Shown one piece after another: positions 36,377 to 49,888 of a stretch of DNA of 64,000 nucleotides. The notes beneath the pieces are model-generated. The model did no database searches and had not been told where the DNA came from. It saw nothing but the letters and a program-made list of their open reading frames with translations. This DNA comes from Ficedula albicollis (Eukaryota > Chordata > Aves > Passeriformes > Muscicapidae): NCBI RefSeq assembly GCF_000247815.1, contig NC_021675.1, forward strand, positions 64,546,668-64,610,667, given 5' to 3'. The position numbers were made by a program, and so were the translations under genes. Within the stretch, counting starts at the first letter, position 1, and every line of letters begins with the position of its first letter.

Positions 36377-38249
36377 CAGTCCAGCTAGACAGAACTGGCA
36401 CATCTAGAAAAATCCTGAGGATTTCTCATTTTGCGTTCCATACTGTGATGGAGATACAATTCAGGGAAACACAGAATTGCCACATTTTGTGAGAGGGTCC
36501 TGGATGTGAGTGGAGCACCAAATTTGTGCTCCTGACAGTGGTTCCACAGGTCCCCCACTGGAGTCAGAGAAAGCCAAAATCTTCCCCTCTGTGGGCTTCT
36601 AGAAAATGAGGATTGCTTTCAAATCCCACCTGAAATGGGAGGTGAAAACCAGAAGCCAAGGAGGGGGGAAGTGTAGGATGGTTTTTGGCAGCCAGCCCTG
36701 CCTGTGAGTGCCCTGGTAGGATCATCTTGGAATTTCCACCACTCTGGCTGTTGTCTGTAATCGTGTGAGGGAACACAAACACACACAACAGACATTCTGG
36801 CTGGCCTGATAAGATTAAGCAAATGTCTAAACACCATCATTCCAAGAGATAGACCAAAATGCCAGAGTTTGTCTTCTTCTTCTTTATACCCCCTCCCTGA
36901 TTCTGAATAGGAAAAGCCAAACAGAAAGTCTCTGATACTCTAGATGTTTCTATTTTAAATGTTTTCACTACACTAGCTAGGAAATGCTGCAAACTGCCCT
37001 AGATACTCAGAGATAATCGAGGCACTGAGTGCAGGAGAGTTCATTGAACCACACTGAGCTAAGGAACCAATTACAGTCTCATCTACTGAAGAGCCTTTTC
37101 ATCTCTATCATTTTAATTCCACTCTTCCTTTTAATTAAACAGTTTATTTTCCAGCATAAAGAGGAAATCCCAAATGCCATTGCTTGGGAATTGTCAAGTA
37201 ATTATTGTCATGCAAAGTCTATTCCTGGACACTTGAGAATGTATTATAGCTCTGTACTAACTAATGAATGTTGGTAGACCCCTTTGTAGAACCAATGTAG
37301 GTTTGTAGGAAAGTCTTATGGGTCTAAAGAAAGGCTTGCATGGACATCAGATCATTTGAAATCAGTAATAAGTGGACTTCAGGCAGATCAGGATTAATCC
37401 TATTAGGTTTTTTCCTGAGAGTAGAGAGCTTTTCTCCTTCAGCTTTCCATGCCTGTCAATATTTCATCAAGCATCTCACGTTATCTCAGCACTTTAAAAT
37501 GGCATTTGGGCAGCTACAATTAATAACACTAACATAAATCATTCTGGTAGACATCAAATTCAGTTTCGTAAAAACCTCTCTCAAGCAGGAAAACAATGTT
37601 GCACCAGCCAGGTAAAGACTCAGAAATATTGTCTATTCAGCAGATGCTCATCAGTTCTGACCAACATGGAAAACGTGCCTTCTCCTCACATCTCGGTCTG
37701 GGCAATGGCTGTAAGTTCAGACCAGCAGAGCTTTGGTACAAAAAGCCACTGGAGCTCTGACAATTCCATGAGAGGTTTTTCATTCTACTCTCTACTGCTG
37801 CTGTGTGTGTTGTTCCCCCTACTTTTGGTTAGCACGCTTAAAAGAACTGCAGAATAACCTTTGTTTATACCCATAAAATAAATCCAGAGGAAGGCAAATG
37901 GCTGATGAAGAGAACAGTGCAAGTCTGCAAAGGCAGCAGATCTCCTTGAGCACTGCAAATCAAAATCAAGAATCAAGAGGTTTGTTGGGAACAAGAGATG
38001 CATGGCATGAATGAACTCCAGAGGGTACAGAGGAACATTTGGGTGCTAGGCACAGAAGATAACAAATCATAGCTGTACTTATATAATTTTGGTAATCCCA
38101 AAGGAACTCAGGATTACAGATTACATATGGAGATATTTCCACCTTCCTCAACCTACATTATGGCAGAGGGAATAAGGAACAGGGATCAGAAGTAGAGAAA
38201 AAATTCAGCTCTGGGGTCCCCAGCTTAAGAGGTACCTGCTAAAACAGGT
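36377..38249. other. Unannotated non-coding stretch
   Basis: No supported gene or repeat. Confidence 0.5.
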
Positions 38250-38698
38250 CCACAGGAATACCAGGAAAATTGTCAGAGGGCTGGAGCACCTCTCCTATAA
38301 GGAAAGGCTGAAAGTGTTGGGGTTGCTCAGCCTGGAGAAGAGAAGGCTCCAAGGAGCCCTTCTTGTGACCTTCCAGTACTTAAAAGGAGCTTATAAGAAA
38401 GGTGGGGACAGAAGTTTTAGCATGACCTGTTGCAGCAGCACAAGAGGTTATGGTGCTAACCTGACAGAGAGCAGATTTAGACTAGACACAGGGATGAAAT
38501 TTGTTATAATGAGGGTGGTGACACACTGGAACATGCTGCCCACAGAGCTGGCTGATGACCCATTCCTGAAAATATCCAACATCAGGTGGAACAGGGCAAT
38601 ATGATCCTGTTGAAGGTATCCCTGCTCATTGCAGGGGGCTGGGTCTAGATGAGCTTTAAAGGTCCCTACCAACCCAAAGCATTCCATAGCTCTATGAA
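38250..38698 (+). mobile_element. CR1 LINE 3' end
   Basis: A longer, older CR1 fragment. It includes the region before the 3' UTR ('gagggctggagcacctctcc', 'gggttgctcagcctggagaa', 'ttagactagacacagggatg') and the 3' end ('gtcccta', 'ccattccatagctctatgaa'-like terminus). Many mismatches to the CR1 consensus indicate an old insertion. No reverse transcriptase domain is retained. The left edge is approximate. Confidence 0.9.
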
Positions 38699-41600
38699 GA
38701 CAAGATTTATTCTGTTCCCACAGATCTCCATGGCAGATCCCACAGCTAATGCCATAGATGCTTCACTGCCTTTCTACTATTCCTAGTGTCTAAATTGTCT
38801 TTCCCCTCTAATTTATGCTCATTGCTTCCCGTTTTAGCTTCATATATAGACAATATATAATTAGAAAACCAAACCCTGAGGTCCTCATAGTCCTGAATTT
38901 TGCCAGCCTAGATCTGATTTTTGTTTTTTATTATCATTATATATATTTTTTTGTTTTGTAGCCACAAGCTAAGCTAAACATGGGATGTAAATGTCTCCAC
39001 TTGCCCTCAAGGGAATGCAGATCCAGGATCTCAGCCTGGGAACAAGCAGCCAAGCAACAGGGCAAATTTTACTTCTCTTTATTCTGGCAGAAACCACTGT
39101 GGAAATGTGAGTAAATTGCATCCTTGGTTTTATACTGCCTAAGAGAGCAAGAAATATAGATTGGCTCAGAAGTGAACGGCTTCAGAGGAATATTGCTGAG
39201 CTATGGGGCAAAGTCCTGAGCAAATACATCCCAGGACCTCAAACAAGAGACTGGTGGCAGGAAGGAGGAGATGTGGGCAGGAGAGGTGCTGAAGCCTCCT
39301 CTCTGAAGCCTGGGACTTTTCCTGGGGCTGCTCCTCCAGCTGTGCCTCCTGCAGTTACCTGGCACAGTCCTGGCCTGGCCCTTCCCAGACTGTTCCATGA
39401 TTTGGCTCCATGGATAACGACAGCAAATGATGTTTTGATAGCATTCCTAATTTTATCTTCTTTCAGAGGTCTTATTCAGAAATCTGCCCTTTTGCTGCTT
39501 CACTACTCCAGCTCCCCTATGAACCCTGAACCCCCAAATTATGAAATCACAGACAATCAAGAGGAAGCTTAGGAACCAGCAGAGGTGTTTTGGCTGTCCC
39601 ATAAGAGACCTTTCAGACCAGCAGCTAATCCTTTTAATCATTTCTCACCTCTTCATTTACTGATGCGAGCAGAGTGTCTGATCATCAGAGTTGGATCTCT
39701 CAGGCTGTGCACTTCAGAGGGCCTGTGAAAACACAGTGTTCAGCCTGCTCAAAACCCACTCCCAAGCTGAAGAGAGACAGAGAGACATCCCATGTCATCA
39801 TCAGGCCCATCTACATTGAGGAAGGCAAAGGTGGTGGCTGTGTCTGTCTGGGAAGGTTTGGTGATGATTTCTAACTCACACAAAAACATTCCTCTGTTTT
39901 GGTGATTGCTGCCCTGAACAAAAGTCAAGGCAAAGTTTACTTTCCTTGTGTAATCCAAACTCATCAACTTCCCTCTTGTATTTTGGGCTGTGCTTCATCC
40001 TCCAAGCTGGGAATGCTCTTTCAGGAATGCAATAAGAGTTGAAATGGTGACTGTGGCCCCAGGGCTGCGAGGCTGTGGCTGTGTTGGTCAGATGGGTGGG
40101 TTCACTCAGCTCTTGGGTCAGCAGTCACTGAGTCCAGACAGAGCACGAGTCCCAGCCCAACCTCAGCACACAGCCAGGCTGGGAGAAGTGAACTAGGAGG
40201 GTTGGGAAAGGAGTGAGTGAAGGATGGAACCAGTTCTTCACCTCTGTTTGCAGATGTTGCCTCTTCAGTTGATTCATTGGGTACCAGAGTATCCCTCTGG
40301 CGTCTGCTCCTCCTACTCCATCACCCTGGACAGCTGCATTAGCCAGTTTCTCCCTCCAGCTCCTGCCAGGACTGCTAAAATCAGCAAGAGGTCACACCTT
40401 TCCACAGTGTCTCAGAGATCTCCTCTGGAAGAAGTGACAGGACCCTGGGCAGGCATTACTAATTACTTTATTGATTCCTCTGCTTCGCTCTTCCCTTGAT
40501 ACTGCCACCCATGAAAAGAGTTTGGGCAGGGTACAGATTGGGTTTCCTGCCCCAGCAGGTGCCTGTCTATCCCCTGGCCACTACTCAGAGAGTGATGGGC
40601 AATTTGGGGCACCTGTTACCCAGATTTTCTGCCCCAGCTCCCTCTGCAGAGAAGCTGCTAAAGCTGCATCCTGAGACTGGGCAGTGTGAACATGGCCCTT
40701 CACCAGCACTGTCTGGAAGATGTGATGCTCCCTTCAATCTCCTAGAAATAAGAAAGAAATTTTTGAGCTTGTCTACAGCAGCCTGCATACCACCCCACTT
40801 CACTGCCATGGCAGTAAAACAGAGCAATCTGCACCTTTCACCTCTGCAGTCTGCTTTTCATTTTCCCCTTTAATCACAAGCAGACTTTGGCTATCAAGTG
40901 TGAAAGTTTAGCAGACCCAGAGACCCCTGCAGAGGAGGAGATCCAAACTCAGTGCAAAATTCATTTTGTGCCTGCTGATATACCTGATCCCTGGCTTGAA
41001 AAAGGGGATTTGATGAATGTTTTACCCCCATAAAGAAAAAGAAAGAGGGAAGATTTACACTTGCAGGAGGTAGTTAAGCAAATACCAGCAGTACTATAGA
41101 CAGTATCCCCCTATTTCAGGAACAAAATCCACCTTCTGTGTGATAAAAAGAAACACAAACCACAAAGAAAAATGTGCATGGTGACTGATTCACCCAGCTC
41201 AGTGCCAGCTGACCTCTGCTCATTCCCTGATCTGTTCTGCATTGGCAAAGCTCCTTGCACTGTGAAAAACTTCAGCTCCCACAGGATGGGTCCCAATAGC
41301 TTAAAGCCCACCAGGAGGAGAAGATGAGGCAGGAACAGGGATGTGCACTGGCTGTAGGGGCAGGCATGCTCCAGGTGTGGATTCACATGGAGGTTTCTCA
41401 CAGGGGGACCTGTGAGATATTTGGGAAGGGTCTCCAGCTGAAGGATGCATGTGGATAGTCAGTGAAACCTCCAAGAGGCAGTGGGTGGCTTCTCAAAGCC
41501 AAACCTAATCCAAGGAATGATGCAGAGTGCAGCAGGAGCAGCTCCCCAGGTGGGACAGTCTCTCCTGGAGCTGTTTCCATCACCCTGTGGCTGCTCAGGC

Positions 41601-42226
41601 TGTCAGGCTGGAGTAGGGTGAGGTGTATGAGGAGGAGCAGGTCTGCTCTGAATCACGCACCAGAGCACACTGGGGAAGCTAAAGAAACAGGGAGCAAATT
41701 CCTCAATGCCTGAGGGAGGAACAGCTATATTAAAATACTTTTTTTTTTAAGTTTCTTTCACAGTGTCAGCTTTGCTTTCTCCACTCTTATTTTTTTTAGT
41801 GAATTTATACAGCTCCAAACCCTGTCAGCCAAGCTTGTCCATACACAGGGGAGGAAAACACACTGTCAAGGCAAAGCATTTGAGCACAACCTCTGACAAG
41901 CACACCCAGTGCCTGTGAGAGTGGGGGGCTGTCCTGGAGAAGGCTTGTGTGAGCAAGACTTTGGGGACTCACCCTTCATCTCCCAACCATCTGGTTCCCT
42001 CAGGAAAATCTCACAGACAGCAATAGCTGCTACTACTTGTCTCCTCTCACCGTGCCTGGCAGCAGCCCACACATTCACCTTTTGAAGTGTGTTCCCAAGG
42101 CTATGCTGGCCATGTCAGTCATCCCCCACCCCTGGCCTCTCTGAATTTGTTGACAAATTTTTCGTGCTCAGCATACCAATATCTCACCACTTGCATCCAG
42201 CTGAGAAGCCACCTCTCCATTCCTCT
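38699..42226. other. Unannotated non-coding stretch
   Basis: About 3.5 kb without a supported gene or repeat; a poly-T run at about 41741-41749. Confidence 0.5.
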
Positions 42227-44213
42227 TATTCTTGTAATGTGTATGTTGTTCTGATGCTTGAACTATTTATTATTTTTGTGACTGGGGAGCACACTGAAAC
42301 TCAAATTGTAGCAGCCTCAAGACAAGCAAGAAAACAAATCTCCAGTAGCATATCTGTGTGACTCCTATTAATCTTGTCTGAAATGTCTCCCTTCTCTGAA
42401 CCATTGGTTAACATTAACTGCCCAGAAGTCAATCAAGATTAAAGTCTTATCATCTTAGATACTGATTTTTTGCACGAAAGAGCAAACAGTTCTTGGGTAC
42501 TGAATAGAAAAAATGTAGGAAAAAAAGGGAAATTACTTGAAAGGGACTTGGCACAACCAAGGCTTTCTCACTGTCTGCATCATGGCAGCAATGGGCTCAG
42601 GATGTGTGTGAAGCTGCTGTCAGCAGACACAAGTTCTTCAGGATCACTCATTTGTCAGATCAGCCCTCCTGGCCCTACCACACCTGAGCTGAGGATGAAA
42701 TCTCCCGAGGCACTGGGGATTTTGGAGAATTTTAATTATTCTGAGTAGAAGTTTTAGTTATTTTGTGCTTATTCTAGCATTGAGGTACCTTTGTACCTTA
42801 ACATTGACAGCATGGCCACTTAGGCACAGTAGGACATGTTGCATTAAAATGACACCACATGGTGCATTTTAATGGGGATCAAGGTTGGAAAAAGTTTTAA
42901 CAGTTTAGTAAGTCTGTGCCTTGTTATTTTGCCATGCAGTGAAATAATCCCACATGACTCCATATTTTTTCCTTCTGACATTTGCTACAGTTAAATGGTC
43001 CCCAGAACCAAAGGGACTGGAACAGACAGGTATAAGCTCATCCCTAGTGTAGATGGAAAGAATTATTCTAGTAAGCTGAAGTGGCTGGAGGGAGGGGGCA
43101 TTTCTACTGAATTTGCTGTTCTGGCTAATAAAAGAGCTGAGGCTTCATGTCAGTTGTTGTCAAACTTGCACTGCTCCTGTGTGATGTGCAGTTCTCCAGC
43201 CAGCACCTCCCTGCACACAATGGCATTTGTGAAAACTGTGTTTGCCTGCTCTTCTGCAGAGACAAGACAAATGGCTTGCCTGCAGCCAAGCAGCTTTGTC
43301 ACCTGCTGACACACTGTTCCTGAGGGGACACTGCTCTGACCACTTCAGGAACGCAGACTGCAGTTTGCTGGGGACAGAGGATGCTGTGGACACCTGCATG
43401 GAAAGCATCACCTTGTGCCACCAGCCCTGTGCTGCCTGCAGAGCCCCTGGCTTGCAGCAGGTATTGCCCCTCCAAAAGAGATCCTCTGGCTTGTCTCCCT
43501 GCCTTGGACACATCACCTTCCCAGCCTTTCCCCTGAATTAGTTGTCATTGCAGTTCCTCAGCAGCAGCAGCACCTGGGGACAGGCTGTTCCCTGTCAGAG
43601 GAGGGCCACAAGCAGCTGTGCCTTCTGGAGCCACCCCAGCCCCTTCTGAGGGCCTGCACCCAAAACCACAGCTCAGATTACCCCAGGATTGACCCATGAA
43701 TCCCAGATTAGATACACAGGAGGCACGGCAGTTTTCAAGAGAATCTGCCTGCGCAAATGGATTTGAAGTCACTTGGAAATGTCACCTCTCTGGACTTGTG
43801 GTGGTGTGGGGCCACAGCCCCCCCAGACATACAAAGATCCTTTAGTTCATGTCCCTCTGTGTCTCCCCATGCTCACATCTTAAATACTGTGCTTGTACCT
43901 TGCCACTGTTATGAACCTGGGACTTTGTTCTTATACTAACATTTTCCTTTCCGAGGACAAACATAATAAACAGGTTTCCAATGTGCTGGGAATGCTGGGG
44001 AATAGTCTGTGCTTCAGATAGCAGTCCTCTGGTGTTGAGTGCCAGCCACCCTAAACTGCTCCTTTGTCTCTGAGCTAGGACACACTCCCTGGCACTGGAC
44101 AGCTCCAATCCTGGTGGCAGAAGCAGAGAAAGTAGGCAGCATCCACCCACCCTAATAGCACAGGCACCCCCAGATCACCCCCTCCAGAGGGACCCCTGCA
44201 CACCCCAAACACA
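42227..44213. repeat. 1,987-bp tandem duplication, copy 1
   Basis: Repeated head-to-tail at 44214-46200. It starts 'tattcttgtaatgtgtatgt' and ends 'caccccaaacaca'. I found three differences: aaattac versus aagtgac near 42,533, and cccgagg versus ccccagg near 42,707. No gene is recognisable; the paired open frames exist because the DNA is doubled. Confidence 0.97.
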
Positions 44214-46200
44214 TATTCTTGTAATGTGTATGTTGTTCTGATGCTTGAACTATTTATTATTTTTGTGACTGGGGAGCACACTGAAACTCAAATTGTAGCA
44301 GCCTCAAGACAAGCAAGAAAACAAATCTCCAGTAGCATATCTGTGTGACTCCTATTAATCTTGTCTGAAATGTCTCCCTTCTCTGAACCATTGGTTAACA
44401 TTAACTGCCCAGAAGTCAATCAAGATTAAAGTCTTATCATCTTAGATACTGATTTTTTGCACGAAAGAGCAAACAGTTCTTGGGTACTGAATAGAAAAAA
44501 TGTAGGAAAAAAAGGGAAGTGACTTGAAAGGGACTTGGCACAACCAAGGCTTTCTCACTGTCTGCATCATGGCAGCAATGGGCTCAGGATGTGTGTGAAG
44601 CTGCTGTCAGCAGACACAAGTTCTTCAGGATCACTCATTTGTCAGATCAGCCCTCCTGGCCCTACCACACCTGAGCTGAGGATGAAATCTCCCCAGGCAC
44701 TGGGGATTTTGGAGAATTTTAATTATTCTGAGTAGAAGTTTTAGTTATTTTGTGCTTATTCTAGCATTGAGGTACCTTTGTACCTTAACATTGACAGCAT
44801 GGCCACTTAGGCACAGTAGGACATGTTGCATTAAAATGACACCACATGGTGCATTTTAATGGGGATCAAGGTTGGAAAAAGTTTTAACAGTTTAGTAAGT
44901 CTGTGCCTTGTTATTTTGCCATGCAGTGAAATAATCCCACATGACTCCATATTTTTTCCTTCTGACATTTGCTACAGTTAAATGGTCCCCAGAACCAAAG
45001 GGACTGGAACAGACAGGTATAAGCTCATCCCTAGTGTAGATGGAAAGAATTATTCTAGTAAGCTGAAGTGGCTGGAGGGAGGGGGCATTTCTACTGAATT
45101 TGCTGTTCTGGCTAATAAAAGAGCTGAGGCTTCATGTCAGTTGTTGTCAAACTTGCACTGCTCCTGTGTGATGTGCAGTTCTCCAGCCAGCACCTCCCTG
45201 CACACAATGGCATTTGTGAAAACTGTGTTTGCCTGCTCTTCTGCAGAGACAAGACAAATGGCTTGCCTGCAGCCAAGCAGCTTTGTCACCTGCTGACACA
45301 CTGTTCCTGAGGGGACACTGCTCTGACCACTTCAGGAACGCAGACTGCAGTTTGCTGGGGACAGAGGATGCTGTGGACACCTGCATGGAAAGCATCACCT
45401 TGTGCCACCAGCCCTGTGCTGCCTGCAGAGCCCCTGGCTTGCAGCAGGTATTGCCCCTCCAAAAGAGATCCTCTGGCTTGTCTCCCTGCCTTGGACACAT
45501 CACCTTCCCAGCCTTTCCCCTGAATTAGTTGTCATTGCAGTTCCTCAGCAGCAGCAGCACCTGGGGACAGGCTGTTCCCTGTCAGAGGAGGGCCACAAGC
45601 AGCTGTGCCTTCTGGAGCCACCCCAGCCCCTTCTGAGGGCCTGCACCCAAAACCACAGCTCAGATTACCCCAGGATTGACCCATGAATCCCAGATTAGAT
45701 ACACAGGAGGCACGGCAGTTTTCAAGAGAATCTGCCTGCGCAAATGGATTTGAAGTCACTTGGAAATGTCACCTCTCTGGACTTGTGGTGGTGTGGGGCC
45801 ACAGCCCCCCCAGACATACAAAGATCCTTTAGTTCATGTCCCTCTGTGTCTCCCCATGCTCACATCTTAAATACTGTGCTTGTACCTTGCCACTGTTATG
45901 AACCTGGGACTTTGTTCTTATACTAACATTTTCCTTTCCGAGGACAAACATAATAAACAGGTTTCCAATGTGCTGGGAATGCTGGGGAATAGTCTGTGCT
46001 TCAGATAGCAGTCCTCTGGTGTTGAGTGCCAGCCACCCTAAACTGCTCCTTTGTCTCTGAGCTAGGACACACTCCCTGGCACTGGACAGCTCCAATCCTG
46101 GTGGCAGAAGCAGAGAAAGTAGGCAGCATCCACCCACCCTAATAGCACAGGCACCCCCAGATCACCCCCTCCAGAGGGACCCCTGCACACCCCAAACACA
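44214..46200. repeat. 1,987-bp tandem duplication, copy 2
   Basis: Partner of 42227-44213, about 99.8% identical by eye. The junction reads 'aaacaca|tattcttg', the outer flanks 'cctct|tattc' and 'acaca|gcgaag'. No microhomology is visible at either edge, so the breakpoint is blunt. Confidence 0.97.
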
Positions 46201-47780
46201 GCGAAGATGCAGGAGTTTGGGTGGGATATCAGGAGCTGGAGATCATGGCCCTGTTACACACATGCTATTTGCTGCATGGAGTAAAAGGAGTTTCTTGCTG
46301 CTGAGTTTCAGAGAGGTTGAGGGTCCTTGGCTGATGGGAAAGGAGCTGGAGCAAAAGGTCACATCTCAACTTACTAATATTTGTGGACATTGAGGCAGAA
46401 TAAAAATTAAAGTTTTGACCTCGGACTGGGAATCTCAGGAGGCAGAAGGACTAAACCTACCAAAAATGGCAGTTGATGTAAAACCCCAGGCTGGTGTTAA
46501 TCTCTTGCCAAACAAGGCAGCAATAAACTTACCAGCCGTGTCAGGGAGGAGAGGAGGCCACGATGAGAGCCAGGGTGAGCACCTTGCTGGCCAAAGGCAG
46601 CCTTCCCTCAGACCTCATTGAATGTGAGTTCTGCCACTGTGCAAGGCCTGAAATCTGAATGTTTCCTGACGTCCCACGCTCCTATTAAAAATAAACCAAA
46701 AAGGTTTCCAACAAAGCGCCACATTTTATATATGCCAGGAAGAAAATGAATTAAAAATGCCTATCTTTGTTTCTTCCTGACAGTATCACATTGATCCAAA
46801 GCAGTGAGCAAAGCAGAGAGCAACAATCAGCACTCTGCAAAGAGGTGCCTGTAACCACACAAGGAGGAGGTTTTGTTCCCCACCCTTGGACTATGCTCAC
46901 TAATAATCTGGATTTCCATGCACATCTCCCTCCTCGCCATGGGGAAATCTCAAGGTCTATTTGTGTGCAATGACTCTTGAAGGAAGAAAGCTCTGTAAAC
47001 CATCCCTGATACTGTGGAAAAATCAGGAAACTTTAATTAAGGGAGCAAAAACACAAAACCACCCACAAGGGCAGTTTTGTACTTACTTTCACTAAGTGCA
47101 AAAACGAACTTCACAGGAATTTCATCCCACAGGAATTTCCAATATTTTAGTGTTTGTTTCCGTTATGACTGGGGACAAAATGTTGAAATATCAAAGCATT
47201 TTCATAGGATGAAGTGTTCTGGGAAGCCGTGGTTTTTACGTCATTTTGACGTGTTTCAGACTGGAACTTGCACCTGGCTGAGCTGCCCAGCCACCTCCAT
47301 GCAAGTGCCTTGTGGTACCAGGCTGCTTTTTTGACCAGCTCAGAGCATCCAGGTCTTCCCACCCAACATTCATCACCAGATCCCATGGCACCACGCAGGA
47401 ATCCAACAAGGCAGAGCACAGAATTCGTGACCCAGGCAATGGCTTGGCCTGTGTAGAAGGGGCCATCCAAACTCCATCCTGTGCGAGCTGAGCAAACAGA
47501 AATGCTCAACACAGCTGAGCCCAAATGTTCCTTTTCAGCATTGTTGGCCTTGTTTATTTTTTAGCATAAATGATGGACAATTCTTAGCCAGCTGTATCAG
47601 TTTGTGTGTCTGTCAGCACTCCAGGACACCCCCACCTCACACTGCACAGCAGCACTGCTCGCCTGCTGGAGTGGGGCTGTGGTGGCCAGCGTTGGGGATG
47701 TCTGTCCACATCAACATGTCCTTTGCCTGGGTCCATTCTGGGGGCTGCATCCGTCCATCTATTCCCTCCATCACCGTCTT
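46201..47780. other. Unannotated non-coding stretch
   Basis: No supported gene or repeat. Confidence 0.5.
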
Positions 47781-47908
47781 CAAGACATCAGGCTCTCCCA
47801 CTGCATCTGTCCCCCTCGTGTGGCCATCTGTACAAGACATCAGGCTCTCCCACTGCATCTGTCCTCCTCGTGTGGCCATCTGTCCCCCTCGCGTGGCCAT
47901 CTGTCCCA
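47781..47908. repeat. Two-copy tandem duplication, 52-bp period, with partial third copy
   Basis: Copy 1 begins 'caagacatcaggctctccca' at 47781 and copy 2 at 47833, with one internal substitution. The last 21-bp part ('tgtccccctcgcgtggccat') appears once more, to about 47908. Confidence 0.93.
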
Positions 47909-49604
47909 GCCCTGCCCCACAAGGTTTTCCAGAGGAGATCAAGGTCAGGGAGCAGAGCAGCAGGTAGGGCCATCAGGAGGAAAGGGGAAAAACCTTCTCA
48001 ACACAGAGCTGTAACAAAAATCCCACCAGTACAAAAGCCCTTGTGCCTTTTTCTGCTGGCCAGTCTCAGCAGCAGGTTTTACCTCACCTGGCAGAAAAGG
48101 ATGGCAGAACTGATTGTGAGCTTTAATTTTTCAAACATGTCTGGCCTAAAAACTGCTATTGTACATTTTCCACTTCTGATACTTTCTCACATATTGTTTT
48201 GTGGTCTCCAACCGTTGCCTTTCTGGGAATTCAGGTGATGTGTGGCTTTTGCAGGCTTTCTTTGCCTAACTTCATTTTTCCAGACATTTTTGGTATCAAG
48301 AAAAATAAGTCCCATTCCACACACACACTTTTTCTTTCAAACCTCAATTTCTCCTGGAGCAAGCATGGATCAGTAGCTGGCCAGGACCACACACAGCTCT
48401 TCTAACATCCCAGCCTGATGAACAAGAAGGGGATGGAGGAGACGACCAGCACACTGTGCAGAAAGGAAGGAGATGAAATTCAGCCATCAAAAGGAATGGG
48501 ATGTGAAGCCCTTGCTCAGATCAAAAACCTGTGAGCATTTAGTGACTGTTTTGATGATGTAAGGACAGAGGGACAGGATCTGCATCCTAGAACTGTGCAT
48601 GAGGGATCTCCCCAGGCATGAGCCCCATTTTGGGCAGGCTGGCTTGCCCATGGCTTTCTCTCAGATCCCTTGCAGGTCTCTCCATGAGTCACCCAGGGAC
48701 AAAGGTGTGCACAAACACACTGTGCATGTTGTGGGCATAATGAACAATGGCAAGTTGTTGTGTGTTCCATCAGATCGTTTCCACTAAGATATGACAAATT
48801 TTAAGGTGCAGACAGTGGAAGACTTTATGAAAAGATTAGGCAAGATGTCAGTTGGAGCAAGAAGCAGCTGATATTGACTGGGAGGAGGCCTTTATCTCTC
48901 ATAATACAATGCTAATTCAAACCAGTTCAGATTTCCTCAGAGACTATGGTGGCCAGCTCAGGCTGCTACAAGAACCTGGAGTGTTCATAAGACCAGACTC
49001 ATCTGACCAGACCTAAATCCTAGAAATAACGTAATCTGGTCAGAAAGCACATGAACTATTGATGGGTAGTTTGTTGATGGTCCCACTGGTGAATTATCTG
49101 CCATTCAGGTGTCTGATCCCACTTCAGTCCAGAACTTCAACCCTTTTGCTTCCCTCAGTGCCCAGAACCCTGAGTCCTGTGTGCTGGAAAAAGCTGGAGC
49201 ACATGGCTTTCCTTCTAGCCAAGCATCAAAGAAATCACAAATTTGCAACTTTCCAGTAACCTTAATAATGCTCAGCTTAGATAAGCTGGGACAGATTTTG
49301 CATCTTCACATCCATCTGGCAGCTGCCCAGTAGGAACTGATGAGGAGTCACTCCATGGGGGGAATAATCTGCTGGTGACAGAGAAATCAAATTGACTACC
49401 TCTGACTCCTGCAGTAGCACAAGAAATAAACTGTGGCACCAGGTTCAGGGGTTTTGTCTCAAAAATAGAAAAACCTCATCTCGGTTTATTTGAAGAAAAC
49501 ACCAGAGAGTCAAATGATGCTTCTCAAAGTATATGATTCCTCAGGACTGTAAGAATCAGAATTTCCAGATGCAAAGTGCCATCACAAGCTCCAAGAAAAA
49601 ATGT
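47909..49604. other. Unannotated non-coding stretch
   Basis: No supported gene or repeat. Confidence 0.5.
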
Positions 49605-49888
49605 CCAAACACACTTACAGACTGGGACAACTGCATCCTGAGCCACCCTGACTGCTGAGTGCTGGCCCCAGCTTTAGGGGGGATGCCCTTCAGTCATGCA
49701 GAGGAGGTACCATGTTGTCTGACAGCTCAGGTAAAGTCACTCTTCACCAAACACACTTACAGACTGGGACAACTGCATCCTGAGCCACCCTGACTGCTGA
49801 GTGCTGGCCCCAGCTTTAGGGGGGATGCCCTTCAGTCATGCAGAGGAGGTACCATGTTGTCTGACAGATCAGGTAAAGCCACTCTTCG
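49605..49888. repeat. Two-copy tandem duplication, 142-bp period
   Basis: Copy 1 is 49605-49746 and copy 2 is 49747-49888, starting 'ccaaacacacttacagactg'. Two substitutions (gacagctc/gacagatc and aagtcact/aagccact). Confidence 0.95.
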
